Made by a program: the position numbers and the translations under genes
The notes under the pieces: generated by a model
The model's input: only the letters and a program-made list of their open reading frames with translations
Databases searched by the model: none
Told to the model about the DNA's origin: nothing
Part shown: one piece after another, positions 7,576 through 15,261 of the stretch
Layout of the letters: each line of letters starts with the position of its first letter
Numbering within the stretch: the first letter of the stretch is position 1
NCBI GenBank assembly: GCA_002328745.1
Contig: DCVQ01000033.1
Location: forward strand, 44,918-82,329
Direction: 5' to 3'
Source: Actinobacteria bacterium UBA2184
GTDB lineage: Bacteria; Actinomycetota; Coriobacteriia; Anaerosomatales; Anaerosomataceae
DNA: 37,412 bases

Positions 7576-10086
7576 TCAGTCGGCCTCGATCGCGCGCTCC
7601 ACCTCGGCCACGAAGCGCGCGAGAAGAGCGTCGACGTGATCAGGATCGCGGCCTTCGGCGTACACGTCCACGACGGCGTCGGCGGCGTGCGGCAGCACGA
7701 GCGCCCACCCACCGTCCACGACGATCCGCACGCCCTCGATCACGTCGCCGGGATCATCGGAGCCGAGCGCGGCCATCGTGCGCATCACCGCTCCCTTGCG
7801 ATCGAAGGGGCATGCCACTGTTCGCTGGCGGAGGTAGAACATCGGCAGCTGGTCGACCACGTCGTCGAGCGTCGTGCCCTGCCGATCGAGCATCCGCAAC
7901 AGCATGCCAAGCGACATCACGGCGTCGAACGAGGTGAGGAAATCCGGGAAGACGTACCCGCCGCGCCGGGAGCCGGCGAACCCGACCCCGGGATCGATGG
8001 CTGCGGAGGCGATCGCACGACGGGACGTCCCGGTGCGCTTCACCTTCCGGCCGCACGACTCCGCGATGCCGTCGATCACCGACGACGCGGTCACCGGGAC
8101 CGCGACCCCCGTGCTACGGGTGGCCGGAGCGTCTCCGTGGCACCACAGCCAGACCATCGCGTGAAGCGCCGTATCGTGGTCGAGGAACCGGCCGCTGCTC
8201 GTCACCAGCGTGATGCGCTCGGCGGTGGAGTCCATCGACACGCCGAAGTCGGCCTGGAACACGTCGACCATCCGCGCCAGCTCGGACATCTGGCTGTCGC
8301 GCCCCACCGTATCGAGGCGTGGCCGCTCGGAATCGACGTACGCACGCAGGGTGACGAGCTCGATCCCCCACTCCCCCGTCACCAGCGGGAGCACGAACGA
8401 CGCCGGACTCATGCCGAGATCGGCGACGATCCTGAAGCCGCGCTGGACGGGCGCGGCGGTCTCCAGCGCGAGCCGAAGGCCCGCGGTGTAGTACTCGAGC
8501 GCCCTGGGCGGATAGAGGATCTCCCCGATGTCCTCGAAGAACGCGCGGCGGAATTCCTGGCGGAAGTAGAGCCGCTCTACCTTCTTCTCGAGCGCGGTCG
8601 ACAGATCGATGCCGTCCTCGTCGTAGAAGTGCAGCTCGAGGGTCTGAGGGTCGTTGTCGGCCGTGCACACGTGCACGCCGCCGAGCGCGCGCGTGTCGCG
8701 TGTGGTGAAGCGCGTCACGGCCGGCGATGCGACGCGCAGATCGCGCACGTGACACCCGGTCGCGTTCAGGCCTGCGACCACCGCCCGCTTGAGCATCCGC
8801 GCGGCGCGACTGCTGTCCCGGCTGACCACCACGTGCGACTTGCCGGGCAGGACGCTCCCGAAGGCCTGCGCCACACGCAGCGCGCCTTCCGGCGTGACGT
8901 CGATGTTGACCAGTCCTGAGACACCGTCGTTGCCGAACAGCGCCCGAACGCCGCGGGACTCCCAGATGAGCGAGGACGTGACCACCGCCCCGGACTCGAT
9001 GCGCTTGTACGGGTAGACCTGGACATCGTTGCCCACGGTCGCCCCGTGTCCGACCGTCGTCTCGTCGCCGATGACGGCGCCCTGCTCGACACGCGCGCCC
9101 GCACGGATGTCGACTCCACGGCACAACACGGCGCCGCGAACCGCGGATCGCGTGCCGATGAACGAGTCGTCCCAGATGATCGAGTGCTCGGTCTGCGCAT
9201 CGATCCCGATGAGACAGTTGTCGCCTATCACCGAGTACGAACCGATGCTCGCCCCCGCACGGATGCGGACGTTCGCGCCGATCACGACCTTATCGGCGAT
9301 CCGGGCGGACGGATCGATCTCCGCGCCCTGACCGACGTAGACATCGTCCTTCGTCTTCGTGCCCGGCACGTAGATCATGGCCTGGCCGTCGAGGATGTCC
9401 CGGTGCACCTGGACGTAGCTCTCGAGGCTGCCGACATCACACCAGTAGCCGTCCATGACGCATCCGTAGAGCTCGTGGCCCTTCTCCATAAGAAGCGGGA
9501 ACAGATCGGAGGAGAAGTCGAACGGCGTGTTCTCCGGTATGTAGTCGAACACCAGCGGATCGACCACGTAGATGCCGGTGTTGATGGTGTCCGAGAAGAC
9601 CTGGCCCCACGACGGCTTCTCTAAGAAGCGCTCGATGCGCCCGTTCTCGTCCGTGATCACGACGCCGTATTCCAGAGGGTCAGGGACGCGCTTGAGCGCG
9701 ATCGTGACCGCGCCGCCATGCGCGTGGTGGAAGTCGATGACCTCACGCAGGTTGATATCGGTAAGCGCGTCACCCGAGATCACGACGAAGGTCTCCGTGA
9801 GCGCCTCGGCGGCATTGCGCACCGAACCCGCGGTACCCAGGGGGATCTCCTCGATCGCGTAGCTGATGTCGATGCCCCACTCGTCGCCTTCACCGAAGTA
9901 GTCCTCGATGACCTGCGGCATGAACGCGAGCGTCGCGACCACCTCATCGATACCGTGGTGCTTCACCAGGCCGAGGATGTGCTCCATCACGGGGTGGTTC
10001 ACGATCGGCACCATCGGCTTGGGGCGCATGCTCGTCAGCGGTCGCAGTCGCGTGCCCTCCCCGCCCGCCATCACGACTGCCTTCAC
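7576..10086 (-). CDS. Sugar-nucleotide pyrophosphorylase / degenerate phosphomannomutase fusion
   Basis: An 836-residue fusion. Residues 1-235 are an NDP-sugar pyrophosphorylase domain with GGEGTRLRPLTSMRPKPMVP at 8-27. About 250-375 is a left-handed beta-helix of hexapeptide repeats. About 385-836 is a phosphohexomutase fold. Annotated relatives are called mannose-1-phosphate guanylyltransferases, so GDP-mannose synthesis is likely, though nucleotide and sugar cannot be read off. In the mutase half the catalytic TASHNP loop reads VHVCTADNDPQ (471-481), the metal loop DGDxDR reads DSTAER (619-624), and the sugar and phosphate loops (about 703-714 and 795-805) are also altered. Start is GTG 10086, with GAAGGGGG upstream. 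It is last in the run corA, phosphatidyltransferase, fusion. Confidence 0.9.
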   Translation of the reverse strand: MKAVVMAGGEGTRLRPLTSMRPKPMVPIVNHPVMEHILGLVKHHGIDEVVATLAFMPQVIEDYFGEGDEWGIDISYAIEEIPLGTAGSVRNAAEALTETFVVISGDALTDINLREVIDFHHAHGGAVTIALKRVPDPLEYGVVITDENGRIERFLEKPSWGQVFSDTINTGIYVVDPLVFDYIPENTPFDFSSDLFPLLMEKGHELYGCVMDGYWCDVGSLESYVQVHRDILDGQAMIYVPGTKTKDDVYVGQGAEIDPSARIADKVVIGANVRIRAGASIGSYSVIGDNCLIGIDAQTEHSIIWDDSFIGTRSAVRGAVLCRGVDIRAGARVEQGAVIGDETTVGHGATVGNDVQVYPYKRIESGAVVTSSLIWESRGVRALFGNDGVSGLVNIDVTPEGALRVAQAFGSVLPGKSHVVVSRDSSRAARMLKRAVVAGLNATGCHVRDLRVASPAVTRFTTRDTRALGGVHVCTADNDPQTLELHFYDEDGIDLSTALEKKVERLYFRQEFRRAFFEDIGEILYPPRALEYYTAGLRLALETAAPVQRGFRIVADLGMSPASFVLPLVTGEWGIELVTLRAYVDSERPRLDTVGRDSQMSELARMVDVFQADFGVSMDSTAERITLVTSSGRFLDHDTALHAMVWLWCHGDAPATRSTGVAVPVTASSVIDGIAESCGRKVKRTGTSRRAIASAAIDPGVGFAGSRRGGYVFPDFLTSFDAVMSLGMLLRMLDRQGTTLDDVVDQLPMFYLRQRTVACPFDRKGAVMRTMAALGSDDPGDVIEGVRIVVDGGWALVLPHAADAVVDVYAEGRDPDHVDALLARFVAEVERAIEAD

Positions 10087-10113
10087 CTGCGCGCCCCCTT
10101 CGGCCCGACCGAC

Positions 10114-10770
10114 CTATGCGTCCTCACGTGCCTCCTGAAGAGCCCGACGGGCCCTGAACGTGTACCCGATGGCGGCAGCCACCGAGAGCGCGATGCCCAC
10201 GTACACGAACCACATGCCGAGGATCGAGGTACGCACGCCGAGACCGGGGAGCCAGCTGCTCTCGATCAGTCCCAGTCCCGGGACCTTCGGCCAGGCCGCG
10301 ATGAGCGAGCTGAAGCCGGCGAGCAGCACGGCGGTCGTCATCTTGCCGACGTAGGACACCGGTAGGATAACGCTGTTGCGCTCGAGGACATACGCGCCAT
10401 ACAGCAGGTACACGTCCCGCAGCACGAGCACGACCGGGATCCACAACGGCAGCTCGTTGATGAGGTACAGACCGACGACACCCGAAGCGAGAAGCAGCCG
10501 GTCCACGAGCGGATCGACGATTTTCCCGAACGTGGTGACAGTGTTGGTGCGCCGCGCGATCTGCCCGTCGATCCAATCCGTGGAAGCCGCGACTGCGTAG
10601 ATGACGAACGCGACCAGCCGGGCCCGCTGGCCCGCCTCGCTGTCGATGAGCACGGTGAAGAAGAACGGCACCAGCAGCAGCCTGAGCACCGTGATAAGGT
10701 TTGCCACCGAGTAGACTGTGTGATGACTCTCGGACGTCTGCCCGTCTCGCCCCTGCGCTTCGTCTACCAC
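10114..10770 (-). CDS. pgsA: CDP-alcohol phosphatidyltransferase (PgsA-like)
   Basis: A 218-residue integral membrane enzyme of the CDP-alcohol phosphotransferase family. The signature D-x2-D-G-x2-A-R-x8-G-x3-D-x3-D is intact in TDWIDGQIARRTNTVTTFGK followed by IVDPLVDR. Such enzymes transfer a phosphatidyl group from CDP-diacylglycerol to an alcohol; phosphatidylglycerophosphate synthase is the most likely role, but the acceptor (glycerol-3-phosphate or inositol phosphate) is not certain. About five or six membrane helices follow the soluble N-terminus. The GTG at 10770 is preferred because AGAAGGAG lies 7 nt upstream. It overlaps the end of corA by 7 nt. Confidence 0.85.
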   Translation of the reverse strand: MVDEAQGRDGQTSESHHTVYSVANLITVLRLLLVPFFFTVLIDSEAGQRARLVAFVIYAVAASTDWIDGQIARRTNTVTTFGKIVDPLVDRLLLASGVVGLYLINELPLWIPVVLVLRDVYLLYGAYVLERNSVILPVSYVGKMTTAVLLAGFSSLIAAWPKVPGLGLIESSWLPGLGVRTSILGMWFVYVGIALSVAAAIGYTFRARRALQEAREDA

Positions 10771-11711
10771 CAGTTTCTCCTTCTGAAGTACCAGACCATG
10801 CCGATGGCGATGAGCGCCATGACCACCCAAACACCGAAATAGCCGTAGCGCCAGCCAAGCTCAGGCATGTTGTGGAAGTTCATCCCGTATATGCCCGAGA
10901 TGAGCGTGAGCGGCATGAAGATGGTCGCGACGACGGTGAGCGTCTTCATGATGCCGTTCATACGGTTGCTCTGGGACGACAGGTAGATGTCCATCGTCCC
11001 GCTCGCCACCTCGCGGTACGTGTCGATCTGGTCGGCGACGCGCGCCAGATGGTCGCCGATGTCCTGGAAGTACATGTACGCCTCAGGCTCCACGAAGGCT
11101 TCGAGCCGCGCCAGTCCCCGGATGACGTCGCGCTCAGGCCCCGCGATCTTGTGCAGGCGGACCAGCGAGCGCTTCGCGGCGTAGAGCCGCTGCAGGTGTT
11201 CGGGCCTGGCGTCCGCGAGCATGACGTCCTCGAGCTGCTCCAGCTCATCGGCAAGCTCTTCCACGACGGGGAACACCTCGTCCACGGCAGCGTCGAGGAT
11301 GGCGTGCAGCGTCCACTCCGCCCCACGCGCCAGATACGAGGCAGCGTGCGCGGCGACCCTCTCGACCGCGTCCACCTCGGCCCGGTGTATCGTGATCAGG
11401 TGCTCCTCGCCTAAGAAGACGTCGAGCTCGCTCGCCGCGATACCGTCGTCCGTCAGGACTTGAGGAAGCAGCCAGATCAGGAAGGTCACGTCGGAGTAGG
11501 CATCGAGCTTGGGCCGCTGCGGATAGTGCAGACAGTCCTCCATCGCAAGCGGCGGGAGCGTGTAGCGCGCGCTGACCGCCAGCAGCGCCTCCTCGTCAGG
11601 GTCGGTCACGTCGATCCAGACGGGGCCGCTGACGCCCTCGGGCAGCGAGGTCAGTCCATCCGAGCGAAGCGTCCCGTCCTCGATCCAGCAAGCCGCGATC
11701 GTCGGCGCCAT
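10764..11711 (-). CDS. corA: CorA-family magnesium/cobalt transport protein
   Basis: A 315-residue CorA channel with a long soluble N-terminal domain and two C-terminal membrane helices. The ion-selectivity motif GMN is present in ISGIYGMNFHNMPEL just after the first helix (VATIFMPLTLISG), and the protein ends in a basic tail. CorA forms pentamers that admit Mg2+ or other divalent ions. The ATG at 11711 follows GGAGGGGG and gives the usual length; upstream in-frame sequence would run into the heliorhodopsin gene. No M-box-like leader was recognised in the roughly 120 nt before the gene. Confidence 0.94.
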   Translation of the reverse strand: MAPTIAACWIEDGTLRSDGLTSLPEGVSGPVWIDVTDPDEEALLAVSARYTLPPLAMEDCLHYPQRPKLDAYSDVTFLIWLLPQVLTDDGIAASELDVFLGEEHLITIHRAEVDAVERVAAHAASYLARGAEWTLHAILDAAVDEVFPVVEELADELEQLEDVMLADARPEHLQRLYAAKRSLVRLHKIAGPERDVIRGLARLEAFVEPEAYMYFQDIGDHLARVADQIDTYREVASGTMDIYLSSQSNRMNGIMKTLTVVATIFMPLTLISGIYGMNFHNMPELGWRYGYFGVWVVMALIAIGMVWYFRRRNWW

Positions 11712-11831
11712 GCCGCCCCCTCCGAATTGACCCTGATCCGACCGGCGACCCCCATCACCTGCACCAAGAGAATAGCGCAACGCGTGACACGCGATGGGCA
11801 GACACGATCGCGCTCGCCGACGTTCCGCGAA

Positions 11832-11864
11832 GGAGAAGGGACGGCCAACGGCCGCCCCTTCTCC
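11832..11864 (-). terminator. Hairpin terminator after the heliorhodopsin gene
   Basis: Two 15-nt arms (11832-11846 and 11850-11864) pair with one mismatch around the loop AAC, giving a very stable GC-rich stem 18 nt after the heliorhodopsin stop. The T tract is weak (TTC only), so it could also act as an mRNA 3' stabiliser. It separates the heliorhodopsin unit from corA. Confidence 0.7.
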
Positions 11865-11881
11865 CCCCGTCAGCGTGGTCC

Positions 11882-12643
11882 CTACTGCGGGATGAGCACG
11901 TTCGCGAAGACGAGCCACGCCAGTAACGACTTGGCCGACAAGCTCAAGAACACGTACGCGGCCTCGCCGAAGAGGTAGTCCCTCCACTTCCCCACCTGCT
12001 TGTACTGCAGCACCTGGTTGATAGCGAAGCTGTTGAAGAACACGAACATCGACACGAAGATCCAGTACACGAACGTGGGCGTCATGTCGCTCGCGCCCGG
12101 GCCCCACAGGTAGTCGGCAATGGCGAGCCACGGGAAGATGCCCGCGACGCATCCGAAGATGAACGGGGTCCAGTCGGGCTTGCCGGGTTCCTCGTACTTC
12201 TCCTGCAGCCAGCCGAACAGGATCATCGACATGTTCACACCGAAGATCGCGATGAGTGCGGCGATGTCGGTGATCGCCACGAGCGAGGCGATCAGCACCA
12301 CCATGAGCGACGAACTGAACGCGTACTCCATCCAGCGGAAGTAGTTGCGGTTCTTCTTCAGGCCGTCCACGTACTTCGCGTACGCCGGCCCGGCGATGAT
12401 GAAGTGCGCCGCCGCCGAGAAGAACAGGAAGAGCGCCACGGCCATGCCAAGGTCGAACTGGAAATACGGTTGAGGATCGCCGTACACCGCCGGACCCGGG
12501 CGCCGGTTCAGCCAGGACGCCGTGACCTGCACGGCATAGGGCTGGGAGAGCGCGACGATCGCGATGCCCTGCGCCAGATGGAACGCCCCCATCACCACGT
12601 TGTACAACCGCAGCCGAGCGAATCTCTTCTCACTTTCTGCCAT
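11882..12643 (-). CDS. Heliorhodopsin
   Basis: A 253-residue, seven-helix retinal protein. It aligns by eye along its length with the founding heliorhodopsin 48C12. Retinal Schiff-base lysine K238 lies in helix 7 (LSLSAKSLLAW) and the counterion E106 in helix 3 (RWMEYAFSSSLMV). H22, H80, S112, E148 (FGWLQEKY) and S234 match family-conserved polar positions; the IAIFGVNMSMILFGW block is diagnostic. Family members sit in the membrane with inverted topology, absorb light through all-trans retinal and have slow photocycles suggesting signalling rather than pumping; partners remain mostly unsettled. Start ATG 12643 has GAGAGGGG upstream. It follows a marR gene by 51 nt on the same strand. No retinal-forming oxygenase or carotenoid gene is in the window. 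Confidence 0.95.
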   Translation of the reverse strand: MAESEKRFARLRLYNVVMGAFHLAQGIAIVALSQPYAVQVTASWLNRRPGPAVYGDPQPYFQFDLGMAVALFLFFSAAAHFIIAGPAYAKYVDGLKKNRNYFRWMEYAFSSSLMVVLIASLVAITDIAALIAIFGVNMSMILFGWLQEKYEEPGKPDWTPFIFGCVAGIFPWLAIADYLWGPGASDMTPTFVYWIFVSMFVFFNSFAINQVLQYKQVGKWRDYLFGEAAYVFLSLSAKSLLAWLVFANVLIPQ

Positions 12644-12694
12644 CGGAACCCCTCTCGTCGTGACCCGCGCTTCCGGCGATCGCCGGGGAGCCTT

Positions 12695-13192
12695 CTACGT
12701 GGGCGGGATGGACCGCATGCGTCGCACCAGACGCTCAAGGAATCCGGCGATGACCTGCCTCTCCTCGTCACCGCAGCCGTCCAGCGCCGCCGTCACCGCT
12801 TCGCCCATCGGCTGGAAGTACGCGCCAGCGCTTCTGGCTGCGGCCGGGGACGCAGTGATCAGTACACGCCGCCGGTCGGCAGGGTCAACCGTCCGCTCGA
12901 TATGTCCCGCTTCTTCGAGCCGCGCGATGAGCGCCGACGTCGCCGGCGAACTCAGACCGAGCGCCGAGGCGAGCTGCCCGGCGGTCATCGCGGTCCCCGT
13001 CCGACCGGCCTGCCCCAACTCGGCCATCGCGCGTACATCCGTGTGGTGCACGCCCTCCGCACTTGCCCACTGCTCGGTGGCGCGCAGCGACTCGCTAACA
13101 TATGTGCACAGCAGATGCACGATGTCGCCCCGGCCGGCGGGCGCCAACCCGGTTCCATCTCTGCCCTCTGTCTCGATTCGGGCCTCCATCAT
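12695..13192 (-). CDS. MarR-family transcriptional regulator
   Basis: A 165-residue winged-helix regulator. The recognition region GLSSPATSALIARLEEAGH is followed by the wing with DPADRRRVL, the standard MarR pattern, flanked by helices that would form the dimer interface. Such proteins usually repress their own and neighbouring genes and release DNA on binding small phenolic or lipid ligands or on cysteine oxidation. The only cysteines are in LLCTY near the N-terminus and DGCGDE near the C-terminus. It is first in a likely two-gene unit with heliorhodopsin. The start (ATG 13192 or 13189) has no ribosome-binding site, and TACTAT lies 4 nt upstream, so the mRNA may be leaderless. Confidence 0.92.
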   Translation of the reverse strand: MMEARIETEGRDGTGLAPAGRGDIVHLLCTYVSESLRATEQWASAEGVHHTDVRAMAELGQAGRTGTAMTAGQLASALGLSSPATSALIARLEEAGHIERTVDPADRRRVLITASPAAARSAGAYFQPMGEAVTAALDGCGDEERQVIAGFLERLVRRMRSIPPT

Positions 13193-13219
13193 GTGAATAG
13201 TATTTCCATGATGGAGATA
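13184..13219. promoter_or_regulatory. Candidate MarR operator between marR and the DUF1295 gene
   Basis: Arms at 13184-13193 (CTCCATCATG) and 13207-13216 (CATGATGGAG) are perfect inverted repeats 13 nt apart. The right half is itself a 19-bp palindrome (13201-13219), 9-nt arms around G13210 with one mismatch. A weaker copy, CAT-C-ATG, is centred at 13190, exactly 20 bp or about two helical turns away. The elements cover the marR start codon and its likely -10 box, a position suited to autorepression and to control of the divergent gene. Confidence 0.6.
13197..13202 (-). promoter_or_regulatory. Candidate -10 box for leaderless marR mRNA
   Basis: TACTAT on the minus strand ends 4 nt before the ATG at 13192, so transcription would start at or next to the start codon. 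No convincing -35 is seen (TAGGAT at 17-nt spacing is poor). No Shine-Dalgarno sequence is present, which agrees with a leaderless transcript. Confidence 0.4.
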
Positions 13220-13268
13220 ATCCTACCGTGCGTGACCGCCAGTCAGACCACCTGAAAGGGCCATTCCG

Positions 13269-14141
13269 ATGAAGACGGAACGCAGTAGGCTCGGCATCAC
13301 CGCCGTTGTGCTCCTTCTGGGCGCTGGCATCGCATGGGCTGGGTCCGAAGGGGGCGTTACCGTCAGCGGCGTCCCCGTGTTCGCGATTCTGGTGGCTTGC
13401 ATCTTCCTCATCCAGATCGCGGCGTTCGTTCCAGCGTTCGTCCGGCAGACCGAGCGCTACTACGATCTCACCGGCAGCCTTACATACAGCTCGATGACGC
13501 TCGCCGCCGCAGCCCTCGCGGCGCCGCTCGACGCACGCACGGTCCTGCTGGCGGTGCTGGTGCTCGTGTGGGCAGCCCGGCTCGGCACGTTCCTCTTCCG
13601 ACGGGTGCGCAAGGCGGGCAAGGACGGCCGCTTCGACGACATCAAGCCCTCGTTTGTGCGATTCCTCAACGCGTGGGTGATCCAGGCGCTGTGGGTCACG
13701 CTCACCGCAGGCGCCGCATTGGCGGCTATCACGTCCTCGGTGCGGGCGCCGATCGACGCCTGGGCGCTCGTGGGCGGTGCGGTGTGGCTTGTCGGCTTCA
13801 CGATCGAGGCCACCGCAGATATGCAGAAGAACCGCTTCCGCGCGGATGCCGCGAACAAGAACCGCTTCATTCACACGGGTCTCTGGTCGTGGTCACGGCA
13901 CCCCAACTACTTTGGCGAGATAACCCTCTGGGTGGGCGTGGCGCTCGTCGCTTTCCCCGCCCTCCAGGGCTGGCAGCTCGTCACGCTGGTCTCGCCGGTG
14001 TTCGTGTTCCTGCTCATCACCCGCGTGAGCGGCGTGCCGCTTCTTGAGAAGCACGCGGACGAGACCTGGGGCGGCCAGGACGACTACGAGGCGTACAAAG
14101 CGCGCACGTCGGTGCTGGTGCCCCTGCCACCCAAGCGGTGA
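13269..14141 (+). CDS. DUF1295 (steroid 5-alpha-reductase-like) membrane protein
   Basis: A 290-residue protein with about seven or eight hydrophobic helices. The C-terminal core WSRHPNYFGE at 208-217, preceded by NRFIHTGLW, is the hallmark shared by DUF1295 proteins, steroid 5-alpha-reductase-like enzymes and isoprenylcysteine methyltransferases. Relatives are thought to use NADPH or S-adenosylmethionine on lipid or prenyl substrates; which applies here cannot be told. The ATG at 13269 has AAAGGG about 10 nt upstream. The gene is transcribed away from marR and heliorhodopsin with the palindromic sites in the shared 76-nt gap, so it is probably in the same regulon. A link to isoprenoid or retinoid chemistry is speculative. 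Confidence 0.85.
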   Translation: MKTERSRLGITAVVLLLGAGIAWAGSEGGVTVSGVPVFAILVACIFLIQIAAFVPAFVRQTERYYDLTGSLTYSSMTLAAAALAAPLDARTVLLAVLVLVWAARLGTFLFRRVRKAGKDGRFDDIKPSFVRFLNAWVIQALWVTLTAGAALAAITSSVRAPIDAWALVGGAVWLVGFTIEATADMQKNRFRADAANKNRFIHTGLWSWSRHPNYFGEITLWVGVALVAFPALQGWQLVTLVSPVFVFLLITRVSGVPLLEKHADETWGGQDDYEAYKARTSVLVPLPPKR

Positions 14142-14193
14142 CGCGACGGGGAGACGGGCCGGCGGCCGGGTACGCGCGTGATGGTAGTCCCCG

Positions 14194-15051
14194 CTAGTCG
14201 ATACGCTGGACGCCGATACCTATGAGGCCGGGACCGGTATGCACGACGAGCACCGGGGTCAGCTGCTCCTCGACCGCGAGGTGGTAGCCGGGCAGCCGCT
14301 CTTTCATCGCCGTCATCAGCACAGCCGCCTCGGCCTCCGCGGCGCCCTGTACCACTGCGATGCTGTAGCCCTTGGCTCCCTCGGCGAACTCGACGGCCTT
14401 ATCGAGCGCCAGCCTCAGCGACTTGTCTCGTCCGCGGGCCTTGGCGACGGTGTAGTAGATGCCGTCCTCGTTGCAGGAGATGACCGGCTTGACGTCCAGC
14501 AGCATCCCGAGCATGCCAGAGACGAGCCCGATCCGCCCGCCCTTGAGCAGGTACTCCAGCGTCGCAACGCAGAAGAAGACCTTCGTGTTCCTGGCCACCA
14601 TCTCGGTCTGGTGACATACCTCGTCAAACGGCAGGCCCTCTTCGATCAGCTCGCCCGCGCGGATCGCGGTCAGACCGCTGCCGATGCCGATGTTCTTGGT
14701 GTCGACGTAGTAGGCATCGAGCCCCTCCGGCGTCGGACCGAAGCCCCTCAGCATCTCGAAGGTCCCACTCAGGCCGCTCGAGATCGCGACCACAAGGACC
14801 TTCTCGTAGCCATCGGCCTTGATCTGCTGGAACAGGTCGACGACCGTCGCCGGGCTGGGCAGCGACGTCGACGGGATCTCGTCCGCGAAGCGGGCGAACA
14901 CGGTGTCGGGATCGATGTCGACCCCATCCCGGTACTCGGCGTCCTTGTAGATGATCGTGAGCGGCGCGACGTACATGCCGTACTTCTCGCGGTACTCGAC
15001 CGGCACGTCGCACCCTGAATCGACCAGGATCGCTATCTTCTCGACATTCAC
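14194..15051 (-). CDS. DegV-family fatty-acid-binding protein
   Basis: A 285-residue DegV protein. It begins with the typical ILVDSGCDVPVEYREKYG (D-S-x-C/S-D-x-P motif) and contains TSLPSPATVVDLFQQI and a middle-to-late KGGRIG motif in TLEYLLKGGRIGLVSG. Members bind a single fatty acid; in Firmicutes FakB proteins deliver it to the kinase FakA for incorporation into phospholipid. No fakA is seen here. GTG at 15051 (GCGAGG 6 nt upstream) is preferred over ATG at 15092, because a -10-like TATAGT lies only 3 nt before the latter and the former gives the family length. It converges with the DUF1295 gene, 52 nt apart. Confidence 0.92.
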   Translation of the reverse strand: MNVEKIAILVDSGCDVPVEYREKYGMYVAPLTIIYKDAEYRDGVDIDPDTVFARFADEIPSTSLPSPATVVDLFQQIKADGYEKVLVVAISSGLSGTFEMLRGFGPTPEGLDAYYVDTKNIGIGSGLTAIRAGELIEEGLPFDEVCHQTEMVARNTKVFFCVATLEYLLKGGRIGLVSGMLGMLLDVKPVISCNEDGIYYTVAKARGRDKSLRLALDKAVEFAEGAKGYSIAVVQGAAEAEAAVLMTAMKERLPGYHLAVEEQLTPVLVVHTGPGLIGIGVQRID

Positions 15052-15095
15052 GCGGTCCTCGCTTCCCTGCTGGCGGGTCACGGTGTGTTGCATGT

Positions 15096-15101
15096 CACTA
15101 T
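15096..15101 (-). promoter_or_regulatory. Candidate -10 box for degV
   Basis: TATAGT on the minus strand would start a transcript near 15089, about 38 nt before the preferred GTG start. No good -35 hexamer is visible at 16-18 nt, so support is limited. Confidence 0.35.
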
Positions 15102-15202
15102 ACTCTCGCGCGGTCTCCACGTTCTTGCCGGGCCTTATGAGTGGAGACAGCGGCGCCCCCGACAGCAGGACGATGGATGCCGCGCCAGGCGCTGGACACG
15201 GC

Positions 15203-15233
15203 TGCCGCGAACGACTCCCCAGCGGTCGCGGCA
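15203..15233 (-). terminator. Possible hairpin between the lipoprotein gene and degV
   Basis: Perfect 8-nt arms TGCCGCGA and TCGCGGCA (15203-15210 and 15226-15233) enclose 15 nt, about 30 nt after the lipoprotein stop. There is no T tract, so termination is uncertain. The rest of the 210-nt gap (15052-15261) shows only the degV -10 candidate. Confidence 0.35.
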
Positions 15234-15261
15234 AGACCCTCGCCCGTCGACATGCCGCCCG

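Noticed and set aside
11712..11831. Possible M-box magnesium riboswitch before corA
   Set aside because: The 120-nt leader contains no recognisable M-box core or terminator stem other than the heliorhodopsin hairpin on the far side.
11882..12643. Type 1 proton-pumping rhodopsin
   Set aside because: There is no DTD/DTE-type helix-3 motif; the helix-3 glutamate, the WLQEKY segment and the SLSAKS helix-7 motif are those of heliorhodopsins.
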